Below are positions 17,907 through 26,711 of a DNA stretch of 62,735 nt, piece after piece. The position numbers were made by a program, and so were the translations under genes. Source of the stretch: Cyanobacteria bacterium SW_9_44_58 (GTDB lineage Bacteria > Cyanobacteriota > Cyanobacteriia > Cyanobacteriales > Rubidibacteraceae); NCBI GenBank assembly GCA_003021905.1, contig PXPI01000012.1, forward strand, positions 1-62,735, read 5' to 3'. The notes below the pieces were generated by a model. It was not told where the DNA came from, searched no databases, and saw only the letters and a program-made list of their open reading frames with translations. Each line of letters opens with the position of its first letter. Position 1 is the stretch's first letter.

Positions 17907-18365
17907 ATGCTTTTTTTATTCATTAAACGTTTCATTAGACCATTAGCGTGGATCATTTTGAAACAGCAAATTCGTCGTCAATTTCCTACTGTTAAACAGC
18001 TTAGCACGAAAACCTTAGCAAACTGGTTAGAAAACCGTAAACCAAAACTACAATTAATTGACACGCGAAACCAAGAAGAATTTTTCGTGAGTCATCTGCC
18101 AAATGCCAAGCATATTCCTGATTTAGAGACAGCACAAAAGAATCTTGATCCTAATGTTGCAATTGTCGCTTACTGTTCGGTAGGATATCGTTCTTCTCAA
18201 CTCGCTGAACAGTTACAACAGTTAAGTTATCCTCAAGTTTGGAATTTAGAAGGCTCAATTTTTCAATGGACAAATGAAGGTAGAATGTTAAGACAGAATG
18301 GAAACCTAACTCAACATGTTCATCCCTATAGCAAAAGCTGGCAATGGTTACTGAAAAATCATTAA
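17907..18365 (+). CDS. rhodanese-like sulfurtransferase domain protein
   Basis: 152 residues. A basic and hydrophobic N-terminal stretch (FIKRFIRPLAWIILKQQIRR) is followed by a single rhodanese domain: LQLIDTRNQEEFFVSHLPNA and the catalytic loop VAYCSVGYRSSQLA with its Cys. It could carry persulfide sulfur or, as in Cdc25-like relatives, bind oxyanions such as arsenate; the loop length fits thiosulfate/polysulfide enzymes better. It is placed between the DUF547 and LptF/G genes and next to the TIGR04283 transferase. Confidence 0.87.
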   Translation: MLFLFIKRFIRPLAWIILKQQIRRQFPTVKQLSTKTLANWLENRKPKLQLIDTRNQEEFFVSHLPNAKHIPDLETAQKNLDPNVAIVAYCSVGYRSSQLAEQLQQLSYPQVWNLEGSIFQWTNEGRMLRQNGNLTQHVHPYSKSWQWLLKNH

Positions 18366-18410
18366 TAACATTCTTGATTTGTCGTTTTTTGAAATCGTAA
18401 ATTTATCAAT

Positions 18411-19556
18411 ATGCAAGTTAGCCTAACAAAAACCATTCCTGTTTTAGATCGCTATTTGATTCAACAACTGATTCTTCCGTTTTTATTTGGTATTGGCGCA
18501 TTTTCTTCGATTGGTCTTTCTGTAGGAGCGGTTTTTGAATTAGTTCGAGAAGTGGCCGAGTCGGGATTGCCGGTAACAATCGCTCTAAAGGTATTTTTCT
18601 TAAGAATGCCCGAATTTATTGTTCTGGCATTTCCCATGTCCACGTTACTGGCAACCTTAATGACTTATAGCCGTTTATCCAGTGATAGCGAAATTATTGC
18701 TTTACGCAGTGTTGGTGTTAGTGTTTATCGATTAATGATTCCGGCGTTAGTCATGAGTTTCTTAGTTACTGGAATGACCTTTGCCCTTAATGAATTATTG
18801 GTTCCTGCGGCTAATTATGAAGCAAGCACCACCTTAAAACGTGCCTTAGAAGGAGAAAAACCGCCCTTTCGTCAAAAAAATATTCTTTATACCGATTACG
18901 ATGATGTCAAACAGCCTAATGGAGAAAAACGGGAAGTTTTAGTTCGTTTATTTTATGCGGAACAATTTAATGGCGAAGAAATGAGAGGACTGACGGTAAT
19001 TGATCGAACACGCGCCAATATTAGTCAAATTATTAGTGCCGAATCAGCCACTTGGAATCCCCAATTAAATAAATGGGATTTTTATAATGGTATTAGCTAT
19101 ATCATTGCCCCTGATGCTTCTTATAATAATGTTGTGCGATTTGAGCATAAAGTTTTAAATTTACCAAAAGCTCCCCTAAAATTAACACAGCGATCGCGTG
19201 ATTATGGAGAAATGAATATTGCTCAATCCTTGGAATATTTAGAACGTATTCAAAAAACCAGCGATGATGATAAACTGCGAGAGTTAAAGGTACGCATTCA
19301 ACAAAAAGTTTCTTTTCCCTTTGTCTGTTTAATGTTTGGAATTGTGGGAGCAACCTTAGGAACAAAACCCCAACAAACAGGGCAGGCAACAAGTTTTGGC
19401 ATTAGTATTTTAATCATTTTCGGCTATTATCTGCTAGCATTTATTACTGGTGCCATGGGCCAAGTTGGAATTTTTTCACCGTTTATGGCAGCTTGGATTC
19501 CTAATTTTTTAGGCTTTGGAATCGGAGGGTGGTTATTATTTCGCTCAGCTAATTAA
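18411..19556 (+). CDS. LptF/LptG (YjgP/YjgQ) family permease
   Basis: 381 residues. Membrane helices cluster at both ends: about 15-120 (LPFLFGIGAFSSIGLSVGAV, LAFPMSTLLATLMTYSRLS) and about 300-380, with a soluble beta-rich domain between them. This is the layout of LptF/LptG, the transmembrane subunits of the ABC machine that extracts lipopolysaccharide from the inner membrane. Cyanobacteria often have a single such gene forming a homodimer, so F and G are not distinguished. No lptB is adjacent. The DUF1499 gene begins right at its stop. Confidence 0.9.
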   Translation: MQVSLTKTIPVLDRYLIQQLILPFLFGIGAFSSIGLSVGAVFELVREVAESGLPVTIALKVFFLRMPEFIVLAFPMSTLLATLMTYSRLSSDSEIIALRSVGVSVYRLMIPALVMSFLVTGMTFALNELLVPAANYEASTTLKRALEGEKPPFRQKNILYTDYDDVKQPNGEKREVLVRLFYAEQFNGEEMRGLTVIDRTRANISQIISAESATWNPQLNKWDFYNGISYIIAPDASYNNVVRFEHKVLNLPKAPLKLTQRSRDYGEMNIAQSLEYLERIQKTSDDDKLRELKVRIQQKVSFPFVCLMFGIVGATLGTKPQQTGQATSFGISILIIFGYYLLAFITGAMGQVGIFSPFMAAWIPNFLGFGIGGWLLFRSAN

Positions 19557-19557
19557 A

Positions 19558-20094
19558 ATGAAAATGATTCCTTTTGCCTTCAAAGCCATGAACTTTAAAT
19601 TTATCCAATCAATCCTGCTGGTAACAAGCATCTGTGTGGGGGTCTTCTTAGTCAATCCAACAGCAACTCTGGCAAGTAATTCCGTCCAAATTGCAAGTAT
19701 TTTTTCTTTTTCTGGAGAACAGCCGAAAAATCTAGGAGTTAAAAACGGTCAACTTGCCAAATGTCCTCAAACGCCCAATTGTGTTTCTAGTCAAAGCAAA
19801 GATGTTACTCATAAAGTAGATCCCTTAACTTATGATTCATCGCGGAAAGAAGCATTGAATCGGTTGAAAACAATTCTCAAAGAAATCAATAATGCTGAAA
19901 TTATTGAAGTCAAACCTCAGTATTTATATTCCCAATTTACATCTCGAATTATGGGATTTGTTGACGATGTGGAATTTTATTTCCCGCTTCAAGAAAAATT
20001 GATCCATGTTCGTTCTGCATCGCGAGTTGGGCAATCTGACTTAGGCGTAAATCGTCGTCGCATTGAGAGAATTCGTCAGCAATTTAAAACGTAA
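19558..20094 (+). CDS. DUF1499 family protein, probably exported or membrane-anchored
   Basis: 178 residues from the ATG at 19558, next to the stop of the permease gene; an ATG at 19588 is also possible. A hydrophobic N-terminal segment (SILLVTSICVGVFLVNPTAT) acts as signal or anchor. The DUF1499 core follows: CPQTPNCVSSQSKD, SRIMGFVDDVEFYF and VRSASRVGQSDLGVNRRR. The function is unknown. A paralogue without signal peptide lies at 48202-48585, with near-identical core motifs. It may share a transcript with the upstream permease. Confidence 0.85.
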   Translation: MKMIPFAFKAMNFKFIQSILLVTSICVGVFLVNPTATLASNSVQIASIFSFSGEQPKNLGVKNGQLAKCPQTPNCVSSQSKDVTHKVDPLTYDSSRKEALNRLKTILKEINNAEIIEVKPQYLYSQFTSRIMGFVDDVEFYFPLQEKLIHVRSASRVGQSDLGVNRRRIERIRQQFKT

Positions 20095-20106
20095 ACAAGA
20101 ATTGAT

Positions 20107-21105
20107 TTAGCGCGTTTGAAAAATATTTTGTACCATAGGTCGTGTAACTTTATTACTAGCTTGATCTAATTCTGCCACTTCCGAGTCACTCAATCGCCAT
20201 CCTAAAGCCCCAATATTTTGCTGGGCTTGTTTCATGTTTTTTGCCCCAGGAATGGGAATTGTTCCCTTACAAATACACCAATTGAGTGCAATTTGCGAGA
20301 AGGTTTTATTGCGAGTATTGGCAATGGTTTCTAATGTTTTTAAAACCGGTTGTATCCCAGGCAGCAAATAGCGAAATAATAATCCCCGTATGCCCTTTGG
20401 AAAAACGCCGTTACCATATTTTCCCGTTAATAATCCTAATGTCAGGGGACTATAGGCAATGAGTCGAATGCCTAATTCATCGCAAAGCGCTTTTAATCCC
20501 AATTCTTTAATGGGATAAGTTGATAATAAAGAATATTGGACCTGTAACGTATAAATCGGAACACCGCGCTGGGCAAATTTTTGATAAACTTCTTTGAGTC
20601 GTTTGGGACCGTAATTCGATAAACCCACCCCTTTAACTTCTCCTTGTTCATAAAGATCGGCAAGTCCCTCTAAGAGGGCGTTTTCTTGCCAAGGGGCATA
20701 ATTGGCAGTGGGCCAGTGCATTTGGACTAAGTCCACGGGTTTTCCCAAGCGGTGTGCCGAAGCGCGGCAAGCGGCCACTATAGACTGACGGGTTAAACGC
20801 CAGGGATAAGCCGCCAATTTGGTGGCAATGCAAATGTTGTCTTTTTCTTTTCCTTGATACTGCTGACTAAACTGGCCTAAAAGTGTCTCGCTGCGTCCTT
20901 TTAGTTTCCCTGTGCCATAGGAGTCTCCTGTATCAAATAGGGTCACGCCATGATCAACACAGAAGTTAAAGACCTCCTGTAGCTGTTGGTCTTTACTTTC
21001 ATCATAATCCCAAAGCAGTTTGTTTCCCCAAGCCCATGTTCCACAACCCATCGTTGGTAATGAAAGTTTCTCACTGACTTGAATTTTATTTTCCCTAGCT
21101 TGCAT
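20107..21105 (-). CDS. aldo/keto reductase
   Basis: 332 residues, cytosolic NADPH-dependent oxidoreductase with the AKR (alpha/beta)8 barrel. The catalytic tetrad can be placed: Asp and Tyr in TLFDTGDSYGTGKLKGRSE, Lys in ICIATKLAAYP and His in DLVQMHWPTAN. The C-terminal cofactor motif is IPIPGAKNMKQAQQNIGALG. The substrate is unknown. It is divergent from the P450 pair and convergent with the DUF1499 gene; a link with P450 products is possible but not shown. Confidence 0.92.
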   Translation of the reverse strand: MQARENKIQVSEKLSLPTMGCGTWAWGNKLLWDYDESKDQQLQEVFNFCVDHGVTLFDTGDSYGTGKLKGRSETLLGQFSQQYQGKEKDNICIATKLAAYPWRLTRQSIVAACRASAHRLGKPVDLVQMHWPTANYAPWQENALLEGLADLYEQGEVKGVGLSNYGPKRLKEVYQKFAQRGVPIYTLQVQYSLLSTYPIKELGLKALCDELGIRLIAYSPLTLGLLTGKYGNGVFPKGIRGLLFRYLLPGIQPVLKTLETIANTRNKTFSQIALNWCICKGTIPIPGAKNMKQAQQNIGALGWRLSDSEVAELDQASNKVTRPMVQNIFQTR

Positions 21106-21330
21106 GGTTATCTCGATTCTCGTCTGGCCAATACTGGCATATTGACATTTGATTATCCCATATATTGCGATTTGCCCATTAATTTGCTTGTTATTTTCTC
21201 AAAGCAACTCAAGTATCGGCAAAACGTCTTAACTTTTTGCGTACCGCTACAATTGATTGCCCACAGAATAGGAAATCGGGTGAAACAATAAGTTACACTC
21301 AAACTGATTGGCACTTATTGAAAGTTTACC

Positions 21331-22686
21331 ATGACAATTACCACTCCCATTAAAGAAGAACTTCCCCCTGGTCCAACAACGCATGCGTTACAACAATTAA
21401 TAAAATGGACAGCAGAACCATTAAATCTTTTAGAAGAATCATTTCAAAAATACGGTGATCCTTTTACTCTTCGTTTTCGTAAAAATAATCCTTTTGTTTA
21501 TATTTCAAATCCAGAAAGCATACAAGAAATTTTAAGCCGCGATTGCGCTAAGTTTGATAGTGGCAGAAATAACCATATTTTACTGCCAATTGTTGGTGAA
21601 CACTCGATTTTATTAGCTGATGGCAAACAACACGCGCGCCAACGAAAACTTATTTTTCCCCCGTTTCATGGTGAAAAAATCCGTCACTACGGAGAAATTA
21701 TAACGAAAATAACGCAAAAAACAGCAAAACAATGGGAAGATGGAAAGCCTTTTTCCATGCGGCCGGCAATGCAGCAAATTACCTTAGAAGTCATTATGCA
21801 GGCCGTTTTTGGTATTTCCGATTCCCATCGCAGCCAGCAATTAAAAACCCGTCTTACCAAATCATTAGAATTAACAGGCGGTTCGATCTTACAATCAAGT
21901 TTACTCTTTTTCCCTGTTTTCCAAAAAGATTTTCCAGGTAGTCCTTGGCGCAATTTTCTACAACGGCAAAAAGCAATTCATCAACGACTGCAAGCAGAAA
22001 TTGAACAACGGCGGCATCAAGGAAAAGTAGAGGGAAATGACATTTTGAGTCTATTAATGTCGGCAGAAGATGAAGATGGCAATCCCATGAGTGATGGTGA
22101 ATTGCGGGATCAATTAATTACCCTCTTATTTGCTGGACATGAAACAACGGCAACAGCATTGGCTTGGGCATTTTATTGGATTCATAAGTTGCCAAATGTA
22201 CGAGACAAATTACTGGCTGAATTAGCAACAGTAACCGATGTTAGCGACTTTAAATCCCTAAACCGATTGCGTTATTTGCATGCCGTTTGTATGGAAACGC
22301 TGCGCATTTATCCCGTAGCGATTCTTACCTTTCCTCGGATTGCCAAGTCAACGGTAACCATTGGCAATTATGAATATCCCCCTGAAACAGTACTTGCCCC
22401 TTGTATTTATCTGTTACATCAACGAGAAGACATTTATCCGAATCCAAAACAATTTCGACCTGAGCGTTTTTTAGAACGAGAATTTAGCCCTTACGAATTT
22501 ATGCCCTTTGGCGGCGGCAGTCGCCGCTGTGTTGGCGATGTATTCGCGCCCATGGAGATGAAAATTGTGATAGCAACCGTTTTGAAACAGTATCGATTAG
22601 CCTTAGCAGAAAAGAAAGAGGTTAAGCCGGTGCGAAGAGGGGTAACTGTTGCACCGGCAGGTGGCGTGAAGATGGTTTTAGATTAA
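21331..22686 (+). CDS. cytochrome P450, CYP110-like (first of tandem pair)
   Basis: 451 residues, heme-thiolate monooxygenase without an N-terminal membrane anchor. Landmarks in order: helix C region HARQRKLIFPPFHG (about 102-115), I-helix oxygen-activation motif FAGHETTATALAW (about 267-279), ExxR motif ETLR (about 322), PERF (about 377) and heme loop FGGGSRRCVG with the Cys ligand near residue 400. The sequence style matches CYP110, cyanobacterial P450s that oxidise fatty acids, alkanes or terpenes. No dedicated ferredoxin or reductase gene is adjacent. A paralogue follows after 58 bases. Confidence 0.95.
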   Translation: MTITTPIKEELPPGPTTHALQQLIKWTAEPLNLLEESFQKYGDPFTLRFRKNNPFVYISNPESIQEILSRDCAKFDSGRNNHILLPIVGEHSILLADGKQHARQRKLIFPPFHGEKIRHYGEIITKITQKTAKQWEDGKPFSMRPAMQQITLEVIMQAVFGISDSHRSQQLKTRLTKSLELTGGSILQSSLLFFPVFQKDFPGSPWRNFLQRQKAIHQRLQAEIEQRRHQGKVEGNDILSLLMSAEDEDGNPMSDGELRDQLITLLFAGHETTATALAWAFYWIHKLPNVRDKLLAELATVTDVSDFKSLNRLRYLHAVCMETLRIYPVAILTFPRIAKSTVTIGNYEYPPETVLAPCIYLLHQREDIYPNPKQFRPERFLEREFSPYEFMPFGGGSRRCVGDVFAPMEMKIVIATVLKQYRLALAEKKEVKPVRRGVTVAPAGGVKMVLD

Positions 22687-22744
22687 TGACTAATTGAATT
22701 ATTCGTCAAAAGAGAGACTGTCGAATTTCCATTTTACCTGAGTT

Positions 22745-24085
22745 ATGAAGCAAACAATTCCAGGTTTAAAAACGCCTCCTTTCCTACAAACACTAGAACT
22801 CATTGCTAATCCCATTCGCTTTTTTGATAAGTATCAAGCTCGTTATGGAAATATTTTTGCAGCGCAAATTTTAGGCAACCAGTCATCGCCAGTCTTTTTT
22901 ATTGGCGAATCAAATGCTGTAGAAACCATTTTTACGGCGCCTTCAAACCAGTTTCAATTAGGAAAAATCACTCATGTTTTTCGTCCCTTTACCGGGGATC
23001 AATCTCTGATCATGTTAGATGGCGAGGAACATCTGCGACAGCGAAAGTTGTTGATGCCTCCACTCCATGGCAAACGGATGCATTTGTATCAAGATATCAT
23101 TTGTGAGTTAACCGAAGAAGCGATTCAAACCATTCCGAAACATCAGCCTTTCTCGATTCGCAAGCTAATGGCTGATATTACGCTAAAAGTAATCATGCGG
23201 GTAGTTTTTGGCTTAAAACCCGGCGACCGTTCTGAACAATTACAGAAATTAATTCGCGACCTATTAGACGCAATTACCAATCCCCTTTATTCAAGTTTGT
23301 TTTTCTTTCCCCAATTACAAATTGATTTCGGTCAATATAGTCCCTGGGGACATTTTATTAGAAAACAAAGCGCGATCGATGATTTAATTTATGCTGAAAT
23401 CCAAGAGCGTCGCCAACAAAATGATAAGGATAAAACCGATATTTTAAGTTTATTATTATCAGCTCAAGATGAATCTGGCCAGGGGATGAGTGACCAAGAA
23501 TTGCGCGATCAATTAATTACATTGCTCTTGTTAGGTCATGAAACAACAGCTTCTTCCTTAGCGTGGATGTTTTATTGGGTCTATTCTTCCTCCACAGTCC
23601 GGGAAAAATTAACAGCAGAAATAAAAGCATTAGGAGAACACCCCCAACCGCAAGAGCTCATTAAACTTCCTTATTTGAATGCGGTTTGTCAAGAAACTCT
23701 CAGATTGTATCCCATTGCTTTAATTGCTCAGCCGAGAGTTGTTCAAGAAACAATCACCATTAATGAAACGTCTTTTTCCCCAGATAGCATTTTAGTGCCT
23801 TGTATTTACTTAGCCCATCACTGTGAGAAAACTTTCCCTAACGCTAAAACATTTAATCCCGAACGATTTTTAAATCATCACTTTAGCAGTTCTCAATATT
23901 TTCCGTTTGGCGGCGGAAGTCGTGCTTGTATCGGTGCTGCCTTTTCTCTATATGAAATGAAGTTAATTTTTGGAACGATGTTTGCCAAAATTTCTTTAAA
24001 ACTGACATCACAAAGCAATATTACACCAGTACGCAGAGGAATTACAATTGTTCCTTCTACAGGGGTCAAAATGCAATCAATATAG
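22745..24085 (+). CDS. cytochrome P450, CYP110-like (second of tandem pair)
   Basis: 446 residues. It has the same landmarks as its neighbour: HLRQRKLLMPPLHGKRM, LLGHETTASSLAW, ETLRLYP, PERFL and heme loop FGGGSRACIG. The two proteins align along their whole length, including the YSPWGHFIRKQSAI versus SPWRNFLQRQKAI segment, so this is a tandem duplication that has diverged considerably. Substrate-contact regions (B-C loop) differ, suggesting different substrates. It is probably co-transcribed with the first copy. Confidence 0.95.
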   Translation: MKQTIPGLKTPPFLQTLELIANPIRFFDKYQARYGNIFAAQILGNQSSPVFFIGESNAVETIFTAPSNQFQLGKITHVFRPFTGDQSLIMLDGEEHLRQRKLLMPPLHGKRMHLYQDIICELTEEAIQTIPKHQPFSIRKLMADITLKVIMRVVFGLKPGDRSEQLQKLIRDLLDAITNPLYSSLFFFPQLQIDFGQYSPWGHFIRKQSAIDDLIYAEIQERRQQNDKDKTDILSLLLSAQDESGQGMSDQELRDQLITLLLLGHETTASSLAWMFYWVYSSSTVREKLTAEIKALGEHPQPQELIKLPYLNAVCQETLRLYPIALIAQPRVVQETITINETSFSPDSILVPCIYLAHHCEKTFPNAKTFNPERFLNHHFSSSQYFPFGGGSRACIGAAFSLYEMKLIFGTMFAKISLKLTSQSNITPVRRGITIVPSTGVKMQSI

Positions 24086-24235
24086 AACGATTTTCAAGAT
24101 AGAAATTTTTTTGCTCTATTGCCCCTTCTATTTGTAGACAATTGATAAAGTATCACGAAACACACTGTACAATTCCCCCAAAAATCGCCACAATAAGATC
24201 AAGTAGCAATTAATATCAAGGAAGTTAAAATAGCA

Positions 24236-24979
24236 ATGAAAGCATTACGACGTTGGAGCATTCGTTTCGGATTATTTAGCGGCGCTATGGCGAGTATGCT
24301 ATGGGGAATGACCGCAACTACCCTAGCACTGCCGCAATCCCAGATTATTGAAAAATTAAAGCAAGTTCCCGTTTTTACTGTGGCCAATGAAAAAGGATCG
24401 CCCTTAGTGGCCTCGGGAGGCAATAATAGCCGTGTGACTGGTGTATTTATGAGTCAACAGGATGCCCAAGAATTTGTCAATAACCTCAAAAAAGAAAATC
24501 CTGAATTGGGAAATAAAGTACAAGTTGTTCCTATATCTTTAGGCAGAGTTTACAAACTTGATAAGCAAAACGAAGGTAAATCTAAGGAGTTAGATTTTCG
24601 TTATGTTCCTATGGAAGAGGAAGTTAACTCTGCGCTTTCTGTTTTAAAACAACAGGGCCAAGACATTGATAATTTTGGGGGAGTTCCTTTGTTCATTGCT
24701 CGCGGCGGAGAAGATCAAGGATACTTAACCGTTAAACGAGGAAATGGCGACCCGGTTATTCCCATGTTCTTTGAAAAAGAACAATTGGAAAATATGATCG
24801 ACAAATTCAAAGAAAGTCAACCTCAAAATGCCGACTCAGTCAAAATTGATGTTACAACCCTAGAAAGTGTCTTAAAAACCCTGGAAGAAAATAATAATGA
24901 ACAGTTGAAGCAAGTCGTTTTAGTTCCTTCTCAAGAATCCATGCAGTTTATTCAACAAAATTCCCAACAGCAAAACTAA
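24236..24979 (+). CDS. Tic22-like family protein
   Basis: 247 residues. An N-terminal hydrophobic stretch after MKALRRWS ends in TTLALP and looks like a signal peptide. The mature part begins IEKLKQVPVFTVANEKGSPL and contains two similar halves: GVFMSQQDAQEFVNNLKKEN near the start and VIPMFFEKEQLENMIDKFKE later, the Tic22 pattern. Cyanobacterial Tic22 homologues sit in the periplasm or thylakoid lumen and are proposed to act as chaperones in outer-membrane biogenesis. It lies 4 bases upstream of prmC. Confidence 0.87.
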   Translation: MKALRRWSIRFGLFSGAMASMLWGMTATTLALPQSQIIEKLKQVPVFTVANEKGSPLVASGGNNSRVTGVFMSQQDAQEFVNNLKKENPELGNKVQVVPISLGRVYKLDKQNEGKSKELDFRYVPMEEEVNSALSVLKQQGQDIDNFGGVPLFIARGGEDQGYLTVKRGNGDPVIPMFFEKEQLENMIDKFKESQPQNADSVKIDVTTLESVLKTLEENNNEQLKQVVLVPSQESMQFIQQNSQQQN

Positions 24980-24983
24980 CACC

Positions 24984-25865
24984 ATGGTTTCTGGTCAGGA
25001 ATTAGCGCGTTGGCGGGAAGAAACTCGCAAACAAGCGCTTGCGCTTTCCATTTCTCCTCAAGAAGTGGATTGGCTGCTAGAAGCGCTAACAGGGTTAAGT
25101 TCATTGCGTTTATATTTAGAAACTTATCAAGGTGATGCTGAGATTCCCCTGCGCGTTTCTTTTTCTGAATTGAAGAAACGATGGGAAAAACGAGTACGAG
25201 GGCGCATTCCTGTGCAATATCTGGCGGGGGAAACCCCCTGGCGGGATTTGTCTGTTCAAGTCTCTCCAGGGGTGCTGATTCCGCGACCGGAAACTGAGAT
25301 GATTGTGGAACTGGCTTTGAATTATGCTCGTGAGGAATTTAGACAAGGGCATTGGGTAGATTTGGGAACGGGAAGTGGCGCGATCGCGCTCGCATTTGCC
25401 AAAGCCCTGCCCCTAGCTGCGATTCATGCTGTTGACAATAGTCCTGCCGCTTTAGCCGTTGCCCGACAAAATGCGCAAAATTTAGGACTAGCCAGTAACA
25501 TACAATTCCATCAAGGGTCTTGGTTTGGCCCCTTAAGGCATCTGCAAGGGCAAATCAGTGTTATGGTCTCTAATCCTCCCTATGTTCCCACTGCCGCCTT
25601 AAAACAACTGCAGCCGGAAGTGGCAAAACATGAACCCCACCTTGCCTTGGATGGGGGAAAAGATGGCTTAGCTGCCATTGGCCATTTAATTGAGACGGCC
25701 CCGCAATTTCTCCGGAGAGGAGGACTTTGGTTAACGGAAATGGGGGCTGGACAGGCTGGGACAGTCGAACAATTGCTCAAAAATAATGGACATTATTGCA
25801 ACATTGCGATCAAAAAAGATCTATCCGGTATGGAACGCTTTGCCCTTGCTGAGGTTAAATCCTAA
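24984..25865 (+). CDS. prmC: release factor glutamine methyltransferase
   Basis: Methylates the GGQ glutamine of peptide release factors. 293 residues. The helical N-terminal domain is followed by a Rossmann methyltransferase: RPETEMIVELAL, VDLGTGSGAIALAFAK (SAM site) and the substrate motif VSNPPYVP (about 192-195). VQYLAGETPWRDLSVQVSPG is the usual PrmC linker region. A run of HIP1 (GCGATCGCG) falls inside the SAM-site codons. It is coupled to the Tic22-like gene upstream. Confidence 0.95.
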   Translation: MVSGQELARWREETRKQALALSISPQEVDWLLEALTGLSSLRLYLETYQGDAEIPLRVSFSELKKRWEKRVRGRIPVQYLAGETPWRDLSVQVSPGVLIPRPETEMIVELALNYAREEFRQGHWVDLGTGSGAIALAFAKALPLAAIHAVDNSPAALAVARQNAQNLGLASNIQFHQGSWFGPLRHLQGQISVMVSNPPYVPTAALKQLQPEVAKHEPHLALDGGKDGLAAIGHLIETAPQFLRRGGLWLTEMGAGQAGTVEQLLKNNGHYCNIAIKKDLSGMERFALAEVKS

Positions 25866-25948
25866 GCAAGGTCTCTAATCCTTCTTCAACTGATCGTTAA
25901 TATTCCAAGATTGAATAATGAGAAAGCTGTCTTACCCCATTAAGATGG

Positions 25949-26689
25949 ATGATGGCTAGTCGTCTTTATCAAGCTGAAATGGACAACGCAAATTCCTCTT
26001 CCAGTGACAAAATTACTGAACTGCAAGACAAACTCTTTTCCCAACCTGCGAAAAAACAAATTCCCATTGTCTCAGAATTAGCCAGTGCGGGAGAAGCCGG
26101 ATTAGATGTTTTAATGACTTTTCTAGAGAAACAAGGAGAAAAACCGACTCCTGCTGTGGGAGAAGCTTATATCGAGTTATACTTAGCAAATTTGCCCAAA
26201 ACAGAACAATTTTTACAAGAAACGTTTCCCCAAGGCGTCGTGCCCCTCAACAGCGAACGGAATGTTGATTACTCGCCCATCCAGCAAGCATTAGCCCAAC
26301 GAGACTTTCAAGAGGCGGATCGGTTGACTTTGCGAAAGCGGTGTGAGTTAGCCGGAGAACAAGCAATGCAACGCAGATGGGTCTATTTTACAGAAGTGAA
26401 GAACTTTCCCAGCACGGATCTACAAACCATGGACAAGCTGTGGTATGTTCACTCGCAGGGGAAATTTGGTTTTTCCGTACAACGGAAAATTTGGCTCTCT
26501 TTAGGACAAGATTTTCCGAAACTATGGGAAAAAATTGGTTGGAAAAAAGGCAAATTTTGGACGCGTTACCCCAATGAGTTTATTTGGGATTTAAGTGCGC
26601 CGGTGGGACATCTTCCCCTGTCGAATCAGTTGCGAGGGGTGCGCAGTTTCGCTTCTCTCATGTCTCATCCCGCTTGGAAAAAGAATTAA
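25949..26689 (+). CDS. gun4: GUN4-domain Mg-chelatase regulator
   Basis: 246 residues, close to the length of characterised cyanobacterial Gun4. It has an N-terminal helical bundle (about 20-90: KKQIPIVSELASAGEAGLDV) and a porphyrin-binding GUN4 core (about 100-240) starting PIQQALAQRDFQEADRLT, with TMDKLWYVHSQGKFGFSVQ, WEKIGWKKGKFWTRYPNEF and APVGHLPLS. Gun4 binds protoporphyrin IX and stimulates Mg-chelatase (ChlH), directing tetrapyrroles to chlorophyll. The two-domain build distinguishes it from GUN4-only kinase-linked proteins. The siroheme genes cobA and chelatase, another tetrapyrrole branch, lie 1.4 kb away. Confidence 0.93.
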   Translation: MMASRLYQAEMDNANSSSSDKITELQDKLFSQPAKKQIPIVSELASAGEAGLDVLMTFLEKQGEKPTPAVGEAYIELYLANLPKTEQFLQETFPQGVVPLNSERNVDYSPIQQALAQRDFQEADRLTLRKRCELAGEQAMQRRWVYFTEVKNFPSTDLQTMDKLWYVHSQGKFGFSVQRKIWLSLGQDFPKLWEKIGWKKGKFWTRYPNEFIWDLSAPVGHLPLSNQLRGVRSFASLMSHPAWKKN

Positions 26690-26711
26690 TATAAGCCATA
26701 TCGACAAATTT

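Noticed and set aside
26595-26711. N-terminal extension of IctB starting inside gun4
   Set aside because: The extension is the gun4 coding sequence in another frame; the ATG at 26712 starts the expected polar N-terminus.
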